DNA of 64,000 bases. It comes from Apostichopus japonicus. Taxonomy: Eukaryota; Echinodermata; Holothuroidea; Aspidochirotida; Stichopodidae. Where the stretch lies: contig NC_092565.1 in NCBI RefSeq assembly GCF_037975245.1, positions 8,530,999 to 8,594,998 of the forward strand, read 5' to 3'. Under the pieces are notes generated by a model. That model saw nothing but the letters and a program-made list of their open reading frames with translations, did no database searches and was not told where the DNA came from. The translations under genes were made by a program, and so were the position numbers. Positions 17,101-30,194 of the stretch are shown here, in pieces; within the stretch, counting starts at the first letter, position 1; the number at the start of each line of letters is the position of its first letter.

Positions 17101-17820
17101 GGTATGCAGTCACATGATGTACCTTGGCTTGGAAGACTCTCAACCTGCAAATGGAACACATCATTTGATATAGAAACGGTTACAAAATATCAGCTGCATG
17201 GATTTATTATAGTGCGCTTGCGCGGCGTGTATATACAAAAAAGGCCGATCAAATCACATGCATCACACTTTCGACGAAAGAAAGTCAAAACGAACGTAAC
17301 AAAATTCTACAGTTTAAATCATTTGAAAAAAAGGGCAAGCAACAAGCCATCGCTTATTATGTTAGAAGTTTAATATGAACAAAAAGTTGTGTTACTTTTC
17401 ATGCGAGACTATATAAATGTGAGTAGCATTAAATTATTGAAGAAGTAGACGATAGTTGAGTTAATATAAAGATCTATGTGCGCAAATGTTAAAGATCTGT
17501 AAGTACAAAAGGGTGCTGAACTAAACACTAACCATGTGCTTCCTATATTAGTAGCAACCTGAAAAGGCCTGTATCGCCGATGGTGTTGGCGGATCTATAA
17601 CCCTACGTTTTTTAACACATGCAATATTGAGAAGTTTGATACGTACCTCACAACCGTTTGAAGAAGAAAAGAAGTCTTCCATTGTTGTTTTTATGGCTTG
17701 AAGTTCCCTCCCTTGGTTGATCAAAATAGACGAAATAGATTGCGAAGCTCCAGACGAGTGGGCGCTCATTAGGACGACGAATGCGAACAGTAGGAAGTTG
17801 ACGAAGCTTATCGGGAGCAT
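13642..17820 (-). CDS. Gene B: secreted four-helix, cytokine-like protein with basic tail (287 aa, 5 exons)
   Basis: This is a paralogue of gene A with the same layout. Coding exons are 17820-17647, 17144-17091, 16541-16356, 15157-15101 and 14034-13642, with GT-AG splicing and four phase-0 introns. The signal peptide covers residues 1 to about 24. Amphipathic helices fall at about 28-51, 82-108, 118-136 and 162-186. Sequons are at N125, N139 and N210, and cysteines at 57, 69, 71, 81, 87, 154, 160, 199 and 227. From about residue 205 the protein is dominated by Lys, Arg and Glu, reading as a charged helix; this could bind heparan sulphate or matrix, or act in the nucleus (inference). An ATG at 17853 is in frame, but the signal core follows Met at 17820. 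A GCAG acceptor just upstream of it suggests that the first Met lies near a 5'-UTR splice. Confidence 0.72.
14101..14180. repeat. (TA)n microsatellite
   Basis: A pure TA array in intron 4 of gene B. It abuts the 3' end of a minus-strand SINE fragment. Confidence 0.95.
14181..14246 (-). mobile_element. SINE 3' fragment
   Basis: On the minus strand it reads 'ggaggctgaaag', then 'cactgttctggatt' and 'ctcattacg', and ends in (TA)n. It matches the 3' part of the SINE at 31.6 kb. The tRNA-like head is absent. Confidence 0.7.
14247..14432. repeat. TATA/GATA low-complexity tract
   Basis: Interspersed 'atagatatatatataga' units of about 22 bp in intron 4 of gene B. Confidence 0.85.
15101..15157 (-). 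CDS. Gene B exon 4: C-D loop
   Basis: The exon encodes 19 residues after a CAACAG acceptor and before a GTAAGT donor, phase 0. It starts with an NVT sequon and has one Cys near its end, as in gene A exon 4. Confidence 0.68.
16356..16541 (-). CDS. Gene B exon 3: helices B and C
   Basis: The exon encodes 62 residues from a TATATAG acceptor to a GTAAGC donor, phase 0. It holds [10 protein letters not shown] (helix B), a Ser/Gly/Pro linker and LREFEKTF (helix C). Two cysteines lie near its start. Confidence 0.75.
17091..17144 (-). CDS. Gene B exon 2: short loop with CxC
   Basis: The exon encodes 18 residues between a TTTGCAG acceptor and a GTAAGT donor, phase 0. It contains Cys-Asp-Cys. It is too short to show as an open frame alone, but it joins exons 1 and 3 in frame. 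Confidence 0.68.
17647..17820 (-). CDS. Gene B exon 1: signal peptide and helix A
   Basis: The exon encodes 58 residues: a hydrophobic stretch ([12 protein letters not shown]), a Ser-rich cleavage region, then a helix with NQGRELQ. The donor is GTACGT at 17646, phase 0, right after Cys-Glu. Confidence 0.75.
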
Positions 17821-20800
17821 ACTGATATCTGCATGAAAAATGTACCCCTTCATTTAATAGTCTCGCCCAACGCTCTGCTTGAAATGCGTATTTAGTATAA
17901 TGACCAGTAACTGAAACACGTGTTCCTAATATCATATTTGTTTCTTTCTGACATGAAAGTATTTGCGCGGCCTCAAATCATTTTTCCCCTTCATAATGAT
18001 GACAGCAAACTTCGATGGAAGTAGGAGGCAAAGTTAAGATTAATTGCAGGAACAATTTCCACCGTTGTTATGATTTGTCATTTGTAACCACCACATTGTA
18101 GTGCGCATTTACAACAATGGGTAAGACATGCTATTGAGTTACGAGTCTGCTGCCCTCAACTTGTGCGATTCTCATCATTAAAATAATAATCTTAGTGTAC
18201 GAAGCCCCGAGTGAGCGTTTTTGTTGTTTTGTATTTAGCGATTGTATCTACTTAATCATGAAATAGCGCCCCTTCCCCCCCCCCCCCTGTTGCAGCAGAA
18301 TCAGAAGTTACCAAGTAGTTTGCTTTGATGTAGTGGTCGGTACAGCTCGGACGCAAAGAAAAGAGCATTGATGGTTCAAAATCAGAGGGAAGCAACATAG
18401 ATTGAGAGCTACAGGGCATGTTTACTGTCAGTATTTTTTTTTTTGGCATCCAGGGTGTCTGTAAAGTTGACAGTTCGTATTTTAACTTGATCAAGATTCA
18501 TGTGTGAAGAAACACCCATATCCACACGACACCGCGATATCAGCCATACTGAAGTTAGAACAACTTTAAATGAATTAGTGGCCGATATTTCTGTAATAGT
18601 CACCAATACCTACACCGCATCGTAGTTGGTTTGCTGTAACGTTATGCGGACACTATGCACTGGCAATAGATATCGTAATGGGGGACATGATACACATGAC
18701 AATGGATATCGTTGTGGGGACATGGTCACGGTATCACACAATGAAACAATGATTCCATATACGTTATTCCTATATATGTTTGTCATATTTGAATCTGGTA
18801 AAAATGGCATTATTATAAGAAAAAACGGTCTTCGTCAAAACAAACCCGAGAAGTGATCTCGGGTTTTGGTCCAATATTGTAATAATGCAAATATGTACTT
18901 GTTTTTTATAAAATATTGATTATTATTGGTCTAGATACTGCCATATCAACAATTGCAATCGATATCTCACCCTCGACCGGAGTTTGTAACATACAACATT
19001 ATCTAAAATGGTCTATAAACTATGATAAACTTTGTAGCGATGAGATACAGAGAAAAAAATACATCGATCAATTCATGAAACACTACTCAAATAATCTGTA
19101 AGTAAACTTGAATAAACATCTTACTGTGCTTGTTCTGTCTTCGTAATTGCCAACGGTTGGTATAAATTTCTCCTTCGCAAAAAAAGGTGCTCTCTCATTC
19201 AGTAGCTTCTTCAAAGTGCTGAACATTAGTGTGAACAGCTCCATTTAATACCTTCCAACTTTCGTTTCTCCGTCAATTAATTTCTTTATTTTTGTCCTTT
19301 TCGTTCGATTCGAGACAGGTTGACAAAATTGATTTCTTTCATTTTAACAATAGGCGCCTGTTTCGTTTTATGCACAATGCGTGGGATGGTTATGTAATAT
19401 TTTACCTGCTGATACTAACAACTAAGAGTACCTACTGTTTTGATGTTGTGAAAGTCTTTCGCAACGTATCTATTTTCGTTCATTTCGAGTGAAAGGGGAT
19501 GTCCCCTAAAATGCTTGGTTGGCTGAAGATCGTTGCAGGGAATGGGCGGGACTCGAGCAGGAAGCGAGTCGTCGTTATCATTATTTTAAAGTTTAAAACA
19601 AAAGCGGGTATACGAACATAGACACGATATATCCGTGCGTAAATTTGAAATAATACATTCGCGTTTCAATCAGGATATAACCTCCAAAAGTGAAACACAA
19701 TCACCGCTTTGCTCATGGCATAATAACTAGTACGAACAACAAGCTATTAGAAGTTTGAACTGAATTGAAGAAGGTTAAAAAGTGGACTTCAAAAGGGGAT
19801 CAAAACGGATGTATGATTTGGGATGATAGGGGAAGGAGTGGAAGGGTGTAGCTTTGGGTGATAGGGGAAGGGTGTAACAGGGGTACTTGTTTCATAACGT
19901 TCCCAGATACAGATAGATGTAGATATATGTATATAGATAGATAGATAAAGATATAGATAAGGATATATATATATATATATATATATATACCTATACAAAT
20001 AAGTTTTGTGTAAGAACTATTGACAGCAGGCGGTCTTCTGCGCTGTATTTGGCGTGTAAGGAAAGTTAGGAATCAAGGATCCCTGTTACAACCCTGATGT
20101 TTTGAGGGTATACCAACAAGGTTCCGTATTGCCTTTTCACACTTTTTCTCTCGACTCTATGTTTAAGTTTACCGGGCTAACAATAACAACAGATTGTAGA
20201 TATGACCTCATTGTTATACTTGCTAGTGTAAATAATAGGCCTATAGGCTACCACGTTCAATATTGATCGGTTATTCAACGTGCACTGGTTTTCGACTTGT
20301 TTTGAACCAGACAGTTCTGATAATATACTTTTCTTCCTTTTATGTAACCTATCATAGTAAATAGGGTTAAATGCCTACAGTACCTGTTCGTCTAAGTTGT
20401 TGAAGAAGAATAGAAACAATTTAGCTACCTCTTCGCGTACAAAATCATATAGAACGTTGTTCACATGTAGCTCTTATGTCCTTGGCTATTACCCTCGAAA
20501 TATTAATAAATCTTCTTTTGGGATATCCCAAACCATTTTTGTCCATATTTTGCTAAGTGTTTCATATTTTAATGTTTTACTGCTTCCTGTTATGATTCCT
20601 GTGTGGTTTTGGTACATTCAATTCACGCTATAAGTATTAGACTGCGAAATTCACCAAAATAATAATTTACAACAACAAAAGTCGCGAAAATTGTAGTTTC
20701 AATCGATTTTTTTCTTTTACAAATATACTGCCTGCCATCTAATATATGTGACGTGTTGCGCCATTATATGACTTAATAGTTAGCTTGACTTGCTAATTTG

Positions 20801-21270
20801 ACTCTTGAGGTGTAGTAATAAATGACCAATATATTAAATGTTCTATAAGAAAGGCGTAATTCAAGATTAACAACGTTCATGTAAGAATTCAAAGGACACT
20901 AATATCTACATGGCCCTTGGTAAAACGATATCAATTCATCAATAAACTAGGTGTCGTAATAGAATATATACTTCTGGAGATAACATATTTCACTGTAGCC
21001 TTTCATGGTTTGGGAAGAGAAAACAGTAAAATCAGATTAAGATGTCTCTCTTAATGTGCCTTCAGGAAGGCACATTCTAGCTTAGATTGGTGAACATGAA
21101 AGAGTTGCATGCGCTTGCACGGTATATATACGGCAATCAGAATGCATTGGTACTAAATATCATTAAATCTTCTTCCAGGGGAAGGAATGAAAGATCTTTT
21201 CAAAAAATAGTTAGGGTTTGAAAATTAAACTGTTGTAGTCCTAAATTACTTCAGAACACATGTTTAGGGT
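17821..21270. other. 5' side of gene B and intergenic stretch
   Basis: No exon is recognised. It has GATA/TA tracts at about 19914-19990 and a C-run near 18280. A hairpin of 'cgagaagtgatctcg' type lies at 18846-18862. The promoter and 5'-UTR of gene B should lie in its first part, but no clear TATA-box/initiator arrangement stands out. Confidence 0.4.
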
Positions 21271-21279
21271 TTAATAACA

Positions 21280-22235
21280 CTTCATAACAGATGTATAGGA
21301 ATATAAAGCTATTCATAATATGCTTTTCTCTTATATGTTATAAATTCATCCGGATGCTAAAGCAAAATAAGGACGTATCAGAGGAAACTCGAAATGTATG
21401 GTAATCCTTTTCTATGGCAGATGTATAAATAAACATATATAGTACCTCATAGAAGAGGTATCGGTCTATCGCTGTTTATAGCAGATGTATAGACGCATGA
21501 TACTTCATAGCAGATGTATATGGACCTCGTAAAGAGAGGTATGTATAGGTATAAAGCTCTTTATATGACACTATATAGCACTTCATAGCTGATCTATGGC
21601 ACTTCATTATATAAGGTGCGAATGCGCACTTCATAACAGATGCATGTTCTTGTTACACTTCCTAGAGGATACATATATAGGCATATGGCACTTCATAGCA
21701 GTATATATAGGCCCGTGTAGCACTTCATAGCAGTACTATAGGCCCGTGTAGCACTTCATATCAGTACTATAGGCCCGTGTAGCACTTCATAGCAGTACTA
21801 TAGGCACAAAGCACTTCATAGCAGTACTATATAGCACTTCATAGCAGTACTATAGGCATATGACATTTCATAGCAGTATATAGTACTTCATAGCAGTACT
21901 ATAGGTATATGACACTTCATAGCAGTACTATAGGTATATGACACTTCACAGCAGTACTATAGGCATATAGAACTTCATAGCAGTACTATAGGAATATAGC
22001 ACTTCGTGGCAGTACTATAGGAATATAGCACTTCATGGCAGTACTATAGGCATGTGACACTTCATAGTAGTACTATAGGCCTATATAACACTTCATAGTA
22101 GTACTATAGGCCTATATAACACTTCACAGCAGTACTATATGGCACCTGACATATCATAGCAGTACTATAGACATATAGCACTTCATAGCAGTACTATAGG
22201 CATATGACACTTCATAGCACTTCATGTAAACATAT
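21280..22235. repeat. Minisatellite, period about 29-33 bp
   Basis: The core 'cacttcatagcagtactata' repeats about 20 times between 21.65 and 22.23 kb, separated by variable spacers such as 'ggcatatga' and 'ggcccgtgta'. Copies become looser and more widely spaced upstream to about 21.28 kb, so the array is ordered from degenerate to homogeneous. Confidence 0.9.
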
Positions 22236-22867
22236 ACAGAGCAAAAGCTATGTATAGTAATATATACCAATTGCGTTGGAGTATAGCATTACATTGTAAA
22301 TTTATAGTCCAGTAGCACTTCATATTGTGCTATTAGACGTATAGACTTGTAGCACTAGATAAGATACAAAATTAGCATAATAAATTTCCTTTCTTCAGTT
22401 ACGAAATACTAATCTTTTTGCACTTTTGTTTTATGAGAGGAGGGGGGGGGGTAGGGGGCGGAGAAGGCAAAAGCAAGGTTACACAAACAGTGATTTGCAA
22501 CATGAGGTGAATCTGGCAAAGTAAATATATGAATGTTATGCAACATTATAAAACCCGAAACTATAGTTCTGTGGTCAGCCAGTTAGTTCTATGCTAAGAT
22601 TATCGGAAGCTGACATGAATTAGTGCACTGATCCAATCATATCAGTTGTTTGGTTAAGATGGGCGAGGCAGCTGTTTATATTGAACATTTTAATTGATAT
22701 TCTTTGCTATAGGGTTATACTGATAGCCAGACTGTACCCACATATACCCTTATGCCCCATATAGCAGCCTACCCCTTAACAGGCTTAACAGGGCTAGATA
22801 GAATCAAAATCTAACTATGTCAAGAAAGAACAATGTACACAGATAACAGGAACTGTGGCCAAGTCTA

Positions 22868-23245
22868 AAATCATTTGGGTTCACCTACCCGATTAAATGA
22901 TAGAATCCGGGCTGGAATGAAATCGTTTGGGCATACCTACCCGATTAAATGCTAGAATCCGGGCTGGATTGAAGTCGTTTGGGCATACCTACCCGATTAA
23001 ATGCTAGATTGCGTGCTAGATTGAAGTCGTTTGGCCATACCTATACCCGATTAAATGCTAGAATCCGGGCTGGATTGAAATCGTTTTGGCATACCTACCC
23101 GATTAAATGATAGAATCCGAGCTGGATTGAAGTCGTTTGGCCATACCTACCCGATTAAATGCTAGAATCCGGGCTGGATTGAAGTCGTTTGGCCATACCT
23201 ACCCGATTAAATGCCATATTGCGTGCTGGATCGAAATCGTTTGAT
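22868..23245. repeat. Tandem array, 52-bp unit, about 7 copies
   Basis: Units begin 'gaatccgggctggattgaa' and end 'cctacccgattaaatgcta'. Starts at 22903, 22955 and 23007 give a 52-bp period. Two units carry the variant 'attgcgtgct' instead of 'gaatccgggct'. Confidence 0.9.
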
Positions 23246-26200
23246 GTACTCTGGATGGCATCCTGAGTGTACGTCGAGACAAAATAGCTTGTTTTTTTAC
23301 TTTGAAGCATTTAATGAGTTGTAAGGTGACCTAGGAGCATATGAGTAGCATTTTAAGAACGGCCATGTTTCCTATTATCAGTAAAATAACACTGCGATGG
23401 TTTTACTTTGCAGAAGGGAAGGAACATAGCGCGTAAATTGCTGATCCGGTTGAAAGTATTTTCCTCTTTGCCGCTTTCACAAGTAACAAAATAGGATATA
23501 TTACCAGCAAAATACGGAGTTGTTTTTGTAGTGAACTGTAGAAACGATATATATATATTTTTTTTTTACAATTTATTAATTCTTGTTGAGGGCAACACGT
23601 ACAGACCTTCATGTTAGCTAGTAAATTAGTTCTTTCTTTGGGAAAATTTTATATAACAGCCTGATCAGATTACTCATTATGTGGGTTGTCTTTCAATATT
23701 CAGTGGACTCATCTGCTCATTAATTACGAATCTATTAATATTTTTATAGTGCATGTCAAGGTCTTCCGATATGACATGGGATTTAACTTTAATTTGTGTA
23801 GTGAGGTGTGTTTGTGTGAGTTTGTGTGTAGGTGTATGTGTGGCGTGCCCCCCCCCTCCCCCCGTTCAAGGACTGAATAGCAATCGAGCATGGGACCCTT
23901 GGTATAGAGAGTTGAAACGCCAAACGTCAAAGGTCCTTGTCTGCGTGTGACTTGTTGCAGCTTGCAAAATAGCTATTGATAACCGCGTAGTAAAGTGTAT
24001 ATGAGATAATGCAGTAATTAATAATTAATTTACCATGAACCAATTGTTACCTTTACTTTCAATTTGATTGTTTGCAGCCTACGATATGTGATGTAATACT
24101 CGAGGGAGTATGGCAAACGGCGTTTCATTTCGGTGAGCGTCAAAACATATGCCCGTTCCGGCGGTTGCACGGCGTACTGAATGATTCTTTAATTCTTGGG
24201 GGCGGGAAAATGAATTTAGGCTAAACAAAGCAAAAACAACTTTATTCGTAAGCTGATGAAATAGGTCAGTAGTTTCGTGCAAACCTGCGAGGTTGGACTT
24301 CCGAGGGAACTGAATTTACGTAAGTAATAGCAGCAATAAAAATTGTTAGCAGCTTTATATTTCAAAAATTTACATCATCACTTTTAAAGAGTTTGGTTGA
24401 GTTCAAGACTCCAGACATCGATTTCCAAGTGGTCGATTGAGGCGGACTTCGAAGAAAAGAGGAAATTATATCCCATTGCTAAAAGCAAATGACTTCTACA
24501 TTTACGTACACATAGGCTTTTTCATGCTTGCATTCGTAGCCCCCGCCCTCACCTTACGTAATATAGCCTGTTTTTCAACTGCCACATGATGGGTTCAGTT
24601 ATGGCGCATATAAGAATCGAACCGGCAAATTTGATTCATTGTCACATTAACTGATCAAACCATACACAACCATTAACAACATGTAATGTGTCTACATGGG
24701 AGACGAAATGTTAGGGTATCAAATCAAATTAATTAACGCTATGCATCGTAAACTTCATTTATGGACAAATGGTTGTACTAGTTTGTGCAAGTGTAACCCC
24801 TTATATGAATTTCATAATAATTTGCCTACCCAAGCTCAAGAAGCTGATTAAAGATGGAATAAGATTGTGACGTCATCACTGGTGATGGAGCAGAGGTACA
24901 TATATGATGAGCAAATGGTAGCTATGGAATGGATCACTCTCAAATCTAACTAACTCTATACCTTTCGGGTAGAGGAGAACCTTTCGGGTAAGAGGAGAAC
25001 CTTTCGGGTAGAGGAGAAACACTTTATAGTCACACTATGCGGAGCGGTGAATTCTTACCAACATTAATGTCAATCTAGTGTTTGGAAATAGTATGGTAAT
25101 GTTTTCAGAGTTATGAAACACAGTCACCTTCTTGTGACAGTAGTCGTTAATGTAAAGAGAATACCTATATAGGCTATCTATTGAAAATGGCCACTATTTA
25201 GACCATAAAGCGAGAGGATGTGGTCTTACCTAGATGCATCAATCTAATGTACAGTAATGAACTGAAGACATCTGATCCGTCTACCTGGACCAAATAATAC
25301 AGTTGATCGCACGAGCCTTCATGTAGAAAGTCATGTTCAAGTAACATGTTTTAATCGAGAATTGTCAAATCCCGCCAGAAATGTAAATATCTGTCACAAA
25401 GAGAGAGATAAAAAAAAGAATGAATAAGAGAATTGACATTAGTGCATGAGTTACTTTTGCCTCATTTTTTTTTCTAAATCGTATAGATTGACAACTATTG
25501 CTTTATGCGACGTGACCACAGATAAAAGCGTCTACCAGACATGACAAAGGCTACTTTTACTTATCATTAACTATAGAATGAATGCAATAAAAGTACCAGC
25601 CAAATGGATCTGTCACTGATCCTGCAAGGACCAGGCATAAACTGAATCCGAAATATTGAATAAAAGAAGAGATGTTTCCCTTTCTTTAACCTGAACATTT
25701 TTGGTTGTAATTACTCACAATTTTTAGCAAACGGTCTCTTGTTACAAACCATGGCCATCTTATTAAAGCGTATACCCCACCATTTCTTTGAGCTAATGTG
25801 GACATAATTAAGTAGATTTTACCGGGATATATCATAGCGTGCACGGTAGCGTGATTTTTTTACCCAGGATGGTTGTGGGTAATTAACATAAAGTAGGCGT
25901 GTTCAGTGCATTCCTCTACAATGCGACTGCGCAGTGTATACAAACCAGACAGGGTTTGGAGCAGGCCCGGTAGCCATACGTGAAATTATGAGAGTATCGT
26001 TGGTGTTTCATGAGTCAATCAAACTTGCTCAACTTAAAATAGTTTTCTGGAGAAAGAACGGGATTCAGATTTCTTACGTACAAGTCTTTCTTTGAAAGGC
26101 AAAGTCGGAATAAAGACATTGTGCAGGTAATACGAGAGAGGATCCAGTGTGGAACCACTGAACTTTATAAGCTTCTGACGTCTACATGCGCTGCTATCGG

Positions 26201-29200
26201 TTTAGTACACCTCTGACTGTCTCTGCCATATAATCCGCCATGTAACGAGTATTACTCACGAAATGTCTGTATTCGCCAGGATTTTTGATTGCCTGCCAAC
26301 TTAACCATATTTATCTTAGTTTCATGTATTGTAATTGTTGGTCTAAGCGGCCTATATAGGCCGAAACTACAACCAACTGTGTATATAGCCTGGATTGAAA
26401 AGTATACCACTCTCCTTGCCAAGAAATCTCTCTCGTAAATAACCACAGATTATTGATGCTACACCCTATATAAATACTGTTATGTAAATATGTGCTCGAG
26501 GAAGCATTACCACCATAAATAGATCACTTCTATCGCTGGTAATCATTCGTGAAGGTGAACTAGAAGCCAAAGTCTTATCGGCACTTGGCAAATTCTTTCG
26601 TGATAAGATTATACGATCAGTGTAATAATAATAATTAATTGATCACCGATCAAATCATCACATTAATAATGTACATCGGCGTCTGTTTGTCAGTGTTCAA
26701 AGATGTCCGCAGAATGGTTTGGGCTTGTTTGGCACCTCTAGTCGTCCGGGTATTGCACTCTCAGGGGTTCCCGGTTTTAGGACAGGATTTTCTTTTTGCA
26801 CCTACTATTTTGGTGAATATCGTAAGAGAATCTTATAACCTTTTTTTTCTTCCAGGGAGTCGGCTTCTGTGGATAGTGTTTTTCTTTATGTTTAGGTACT
26901 TGCCATCGGGCCTCGGTTGCAACACCCGGCTGCATCATAGTCTATAGTTTCGCCGCCTCTGTCTGGGGGGGGGGGGTGGTCTTTTTCCTGAGTTTAGATC
27001 AGTAGGTCCGTGGCCAAATGGTCGATTGCTATCCGATTTGGCCGTTAATTTCGGCAAATTTCATAAATGAAGCCACCGTTAACCCGGTGGTGGTGTACAG
27101 TAGATCGATTTTGAAACCGATTAGCTTTTTTGACCGATTGCAGTGAATTAAATCAACATAAGTTCTACACTTACGGCTGTATATACTCATGCAGACGTGT
27201 AGGAAGGCATTTCCAATGCATTCGCTCTTATTGGCTGGGATTTCAGGTGTGTGACAAACTGCATCATGTTCACGTAGTTTTGGGCGTCTATAGCGATTTT
27301 AGTATAGAATATATGTCCAGACCCTTAGCGGTTTCCAGTGGCAAAGCCTCGCAAGTTATAACGTTTGTGAATCTGACTACGGCCAATTGGCGTCAATTTT
27401 AGCACCTTAAAATATACATAACGAAGTACCCGGTATAGCATATTTAAGGTATATAAAGAATTAACAACCCATTCGTGTTTTGCTGCTGAAAATTTCGAAC
27501 TCGCGCTACGGTAGCCCTCCTTACGAATCCACCCAGTTGGAAAATTCTGATGCTATTTGGAACATTATAATTCTAGCCCCCCCCTCCCCACAATCACGAG
27601 ACCCTGGCAAAGTTCCTGCTCTTAACCCCCCTCCCCCTCCCTTTGCACACCTCCCCCTCTCCCCTCGCTTTCACTTTAGTATTCTTAATTTTGTCAAAGG
27701 TGGTACACACAAAGACTCAATTTCACGTGGAACTTGATTCAGCCTTTATAAAGCTAGGACACTACCTGTGGTTTTTAATGTCTAGACTTTTACCCAGTCA
27801 GTGGCATTTGTTTACTTTAGTATAGTTCAAGCACAATTCAAGCAACAACTCTATGATAAAAATAAACCACCATTGCGCTGTGGTAAACTTGATCGTAGAT
27901 ATGTAATGAATGCTATAGCTGTACAGTGTGGGATCGGATCTGAAATGTGCTGAAAACTTATATATACCTATATATATAGGTTATATAGGTGTGAACACAT
28001 TAATTCCTAGTTGAGAATGGGAAACATTGAGTCTGTATGGCTTTGAACTTCCGATGGCACTCTGAAAGCTTAGGTAAACAATGTTGTCACACATAACTGC
28101 TCGTATATAGGCTACTAAAGCAATACGGGTTACTATACCCTTATTACAATAACGCTGTAAATGTTTACTCAGTCCATGGAAAGTTATAATCTTCTTGAAA
28201 TACTGAAACCGAGGGGATTGAAAGGCCGATGAATCTATTGTCATCGATATAACAATCTCACGATCGACGCAAAACGACACAACAGCCTTTAAAGCGGGGG
28301 GTGGGGTGGGGCGCCACTATTGAAAACCTCATATTCTACAAAGAGTTTGGCTCTGCTGAACGCCGAGATAATATATAGTTTAATTATACCTATGTTTATC
28401 TATAAGTTACATATTAATTAATATAGCTTGTTATTTGTGACGAGCTTGTTGGTAGCAGACAGAAATTCATACTGACATACGTCACTTCCAGACATCTTGT
28501 TTGTTTGTCATCTAAATTTCAAACTGGAAGCTTTTTTGATTTCTGATTTATTTATGATGTAGATTATTTACCACGCACATATGTCACGTGTATAAATAGC
28601 TCCGAGAAATACATGTCCCTGGTGAATGTTGTGACGTAATTATTATCAAAGTTTCAGTTTTTATTTCCAATCATTCATCCTACTAGTCTCCTTCTAAAAA
28701 TACAAAAAAAAAAAGAGGATAAAATCAACTTTTATTTGATGATGATATCTTTCAAACTTGTTTTTTTTTTCAGTTTCAAAATGTAGATTTGGATAGTAAG
28801 AAGCAGATTAGTGTTCCTGATATGATATTTCTGATAATTATTAACCTATAAATATTATACGAAGTCTTGATATCAAAAGTGCCAGTAGAAGTTGTTGTAC
28901 AATCGATCGCAAAATCTAGAGTGTATGCCGATTACAATGAGCTTAACCTCCTTTACCTTCCTAAGTTATAATCCTTTAATGATTTTTACATTCAGCCAAG
29001 CAATGCCAAAAAAAAAGAAAGGATAACAACATTTGGTTAATTCAACAACTTCTCGTAGATTAATGGTCATTAGGGAAGAGGGCTGTTGTTGTTGTTGTTG
29101 CTCAAGATAACTCAAAGTGAAATCAGGAATTTACAATAAAGAATTTTAATTTTGGTCAACTTAATATCGGCAATTATATGTTACAAAACTACTCCTCTAG

Positions 29201-29405
29201 TTATAATCCATTTCATGTATGGTGAAACCTGGAATGCGTTCATTAAAGGTTTCTTATCTTTCTGGTGGTTTTAGCCCGTGCCAACAGTTGATTTATTGTG
29301 AACCATTAAACCTTTTGAATGAATGAGCAACCTATATTCACCCGACCATTTGGCTATTTTTGGATATGTAAGCTTATGATATCGATGCCAACGTCTATAG
29401 TACTT
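23246..29405. other. Intergenic desert, no gene seen
   Basis: About 6 kb without a convincing exon. Open frames here (for example at 26639-26947 and 27130-27402) have no recognisable domain or exon pattern. It contains a short tandem repeat at 24960-25019 and C- or G-runs near 23850, 26967 and 27580. Confidence 0.5.
24960..25019. repeat. Triplicated 20-21-bp unit
   Basis: 'acctttcgggtagaggaga' occurs three times in a row, the middle copy with one extra A. Confidence 0.9.
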
Positions 29406-29503
29406 TGAACTCCTAACCTCATCAAACAAATACAAAGTTAGTCTACAAGTTAGTTCAACAATGTAGGGCTCTTCAAAGAACTTGAACAAAAGATGATAAT
29501 CAG
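29406..29503 (-). repeat. Dispersed repeat, copy 1
   Basis: About 97 bp match the reverse complement of 49933-50029, including 'gtctacaagttagttcaaca' and 'ttgaacaaaagatgat'. The family is unnamed. Confidence 0.75.
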
Positions 29504-29632
29504 GTAATATTGATGTATGGGTGGCTTATGGTCTCTGGTTGAAGTGTCTTCTCGTGATATGGTTTATAACATTTACTGATATCGGGTGCCTTTCATCGTG
29601 GTCGGCCCATATAAGTGTATACTTATAAGGCT

Positions 29633-29795
29633 CCATGGCTCTGTTAGCGTTCACTTTGGTTGGACCAGTATAGCATTGATAGGAGATTGCTCTCTTAGCA
29701 TTCACTTGGGTTAGACTAGTAAAGCATTGATAATATATGGCTCTCTTAGCATTCACATGGGTTGGACCAGTAAATAGCAATGATAGAAAATGGTT
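29633..29795. repeat. Tandem repeat, about 51 bp, three copies
   Basis: Each copy holds 'ctcttagcattcac', then 'ttggaccagtaaagcattgata', with substitutions. The similar minus-strand peptide copies are repeats, not a protein. Confidence 0.8.
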
Positions 29796-29827
29796 CCGGT
29801 ATCGTTCACCTGAGATGGCAGCCAATA

Positions 29828-30194
29828 CTCATAGCTAGTACAGTAACTACTGTTCATGTTCCACAACCGTGCATCAGTAACTACGTGCGCTATGTTCGTA
29901 ACTCGGTAACATGTGTTCTTGGTGGCACAGTAATTACTGTAAATTTAAAAATTTGAAATTTTATTTTTAAAGTTTAAAATTGTAAATATTTAAAAAACAA
30001 AAATTTTTTTTTTTAATGGATTTTTTTTAAATTACTGCAAATTTTCACCTGTCGGACTCGTAGTTCAACGTGTAACAGCTTTCCAGTTATTACTGTGCCA
30101 ACTGTAACACATGTTACCGTGTTGCGAACACAGCGCGGTAGTAACTGATGCACGGGTTGTGGAACTGAACAGTAGTTACTGTACTAGCTATGAG
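29828..30194. mobile_element. Long-TIR MITE with A/T-rich loop
   Basis: About 112 bp at the left (CTCATAGCTAGTACAGTAAC, then on to 'ggcacagtaattactg') is the imperfect reverse complement of the right end. The arms flank an A/T-only core of Ttt/Aaa runs at about 29940-30040. The single strand would fold into one long hairpin. No clear target duplication is visible and there is no coding capacity. Confidence 0.75.

Noticed and set aside
17821-17853. Upstream in-frame ATG of gene B
   Set aside because: It adds a polar stretch before the signal peptide and overlaps an acceptor-like GCAG; Met at 17820 is the better start.
22868-23245. CRISPR-like array of spaced repeats
   Set aside because: The units are continuous tandem copies without unique spacers, in a eukaryotic context.
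27981-28280. 99-codon minus-strand frame
   Set aside because: No recognisable domain, no flanking exons, and a length expected by chance in this much sequence.
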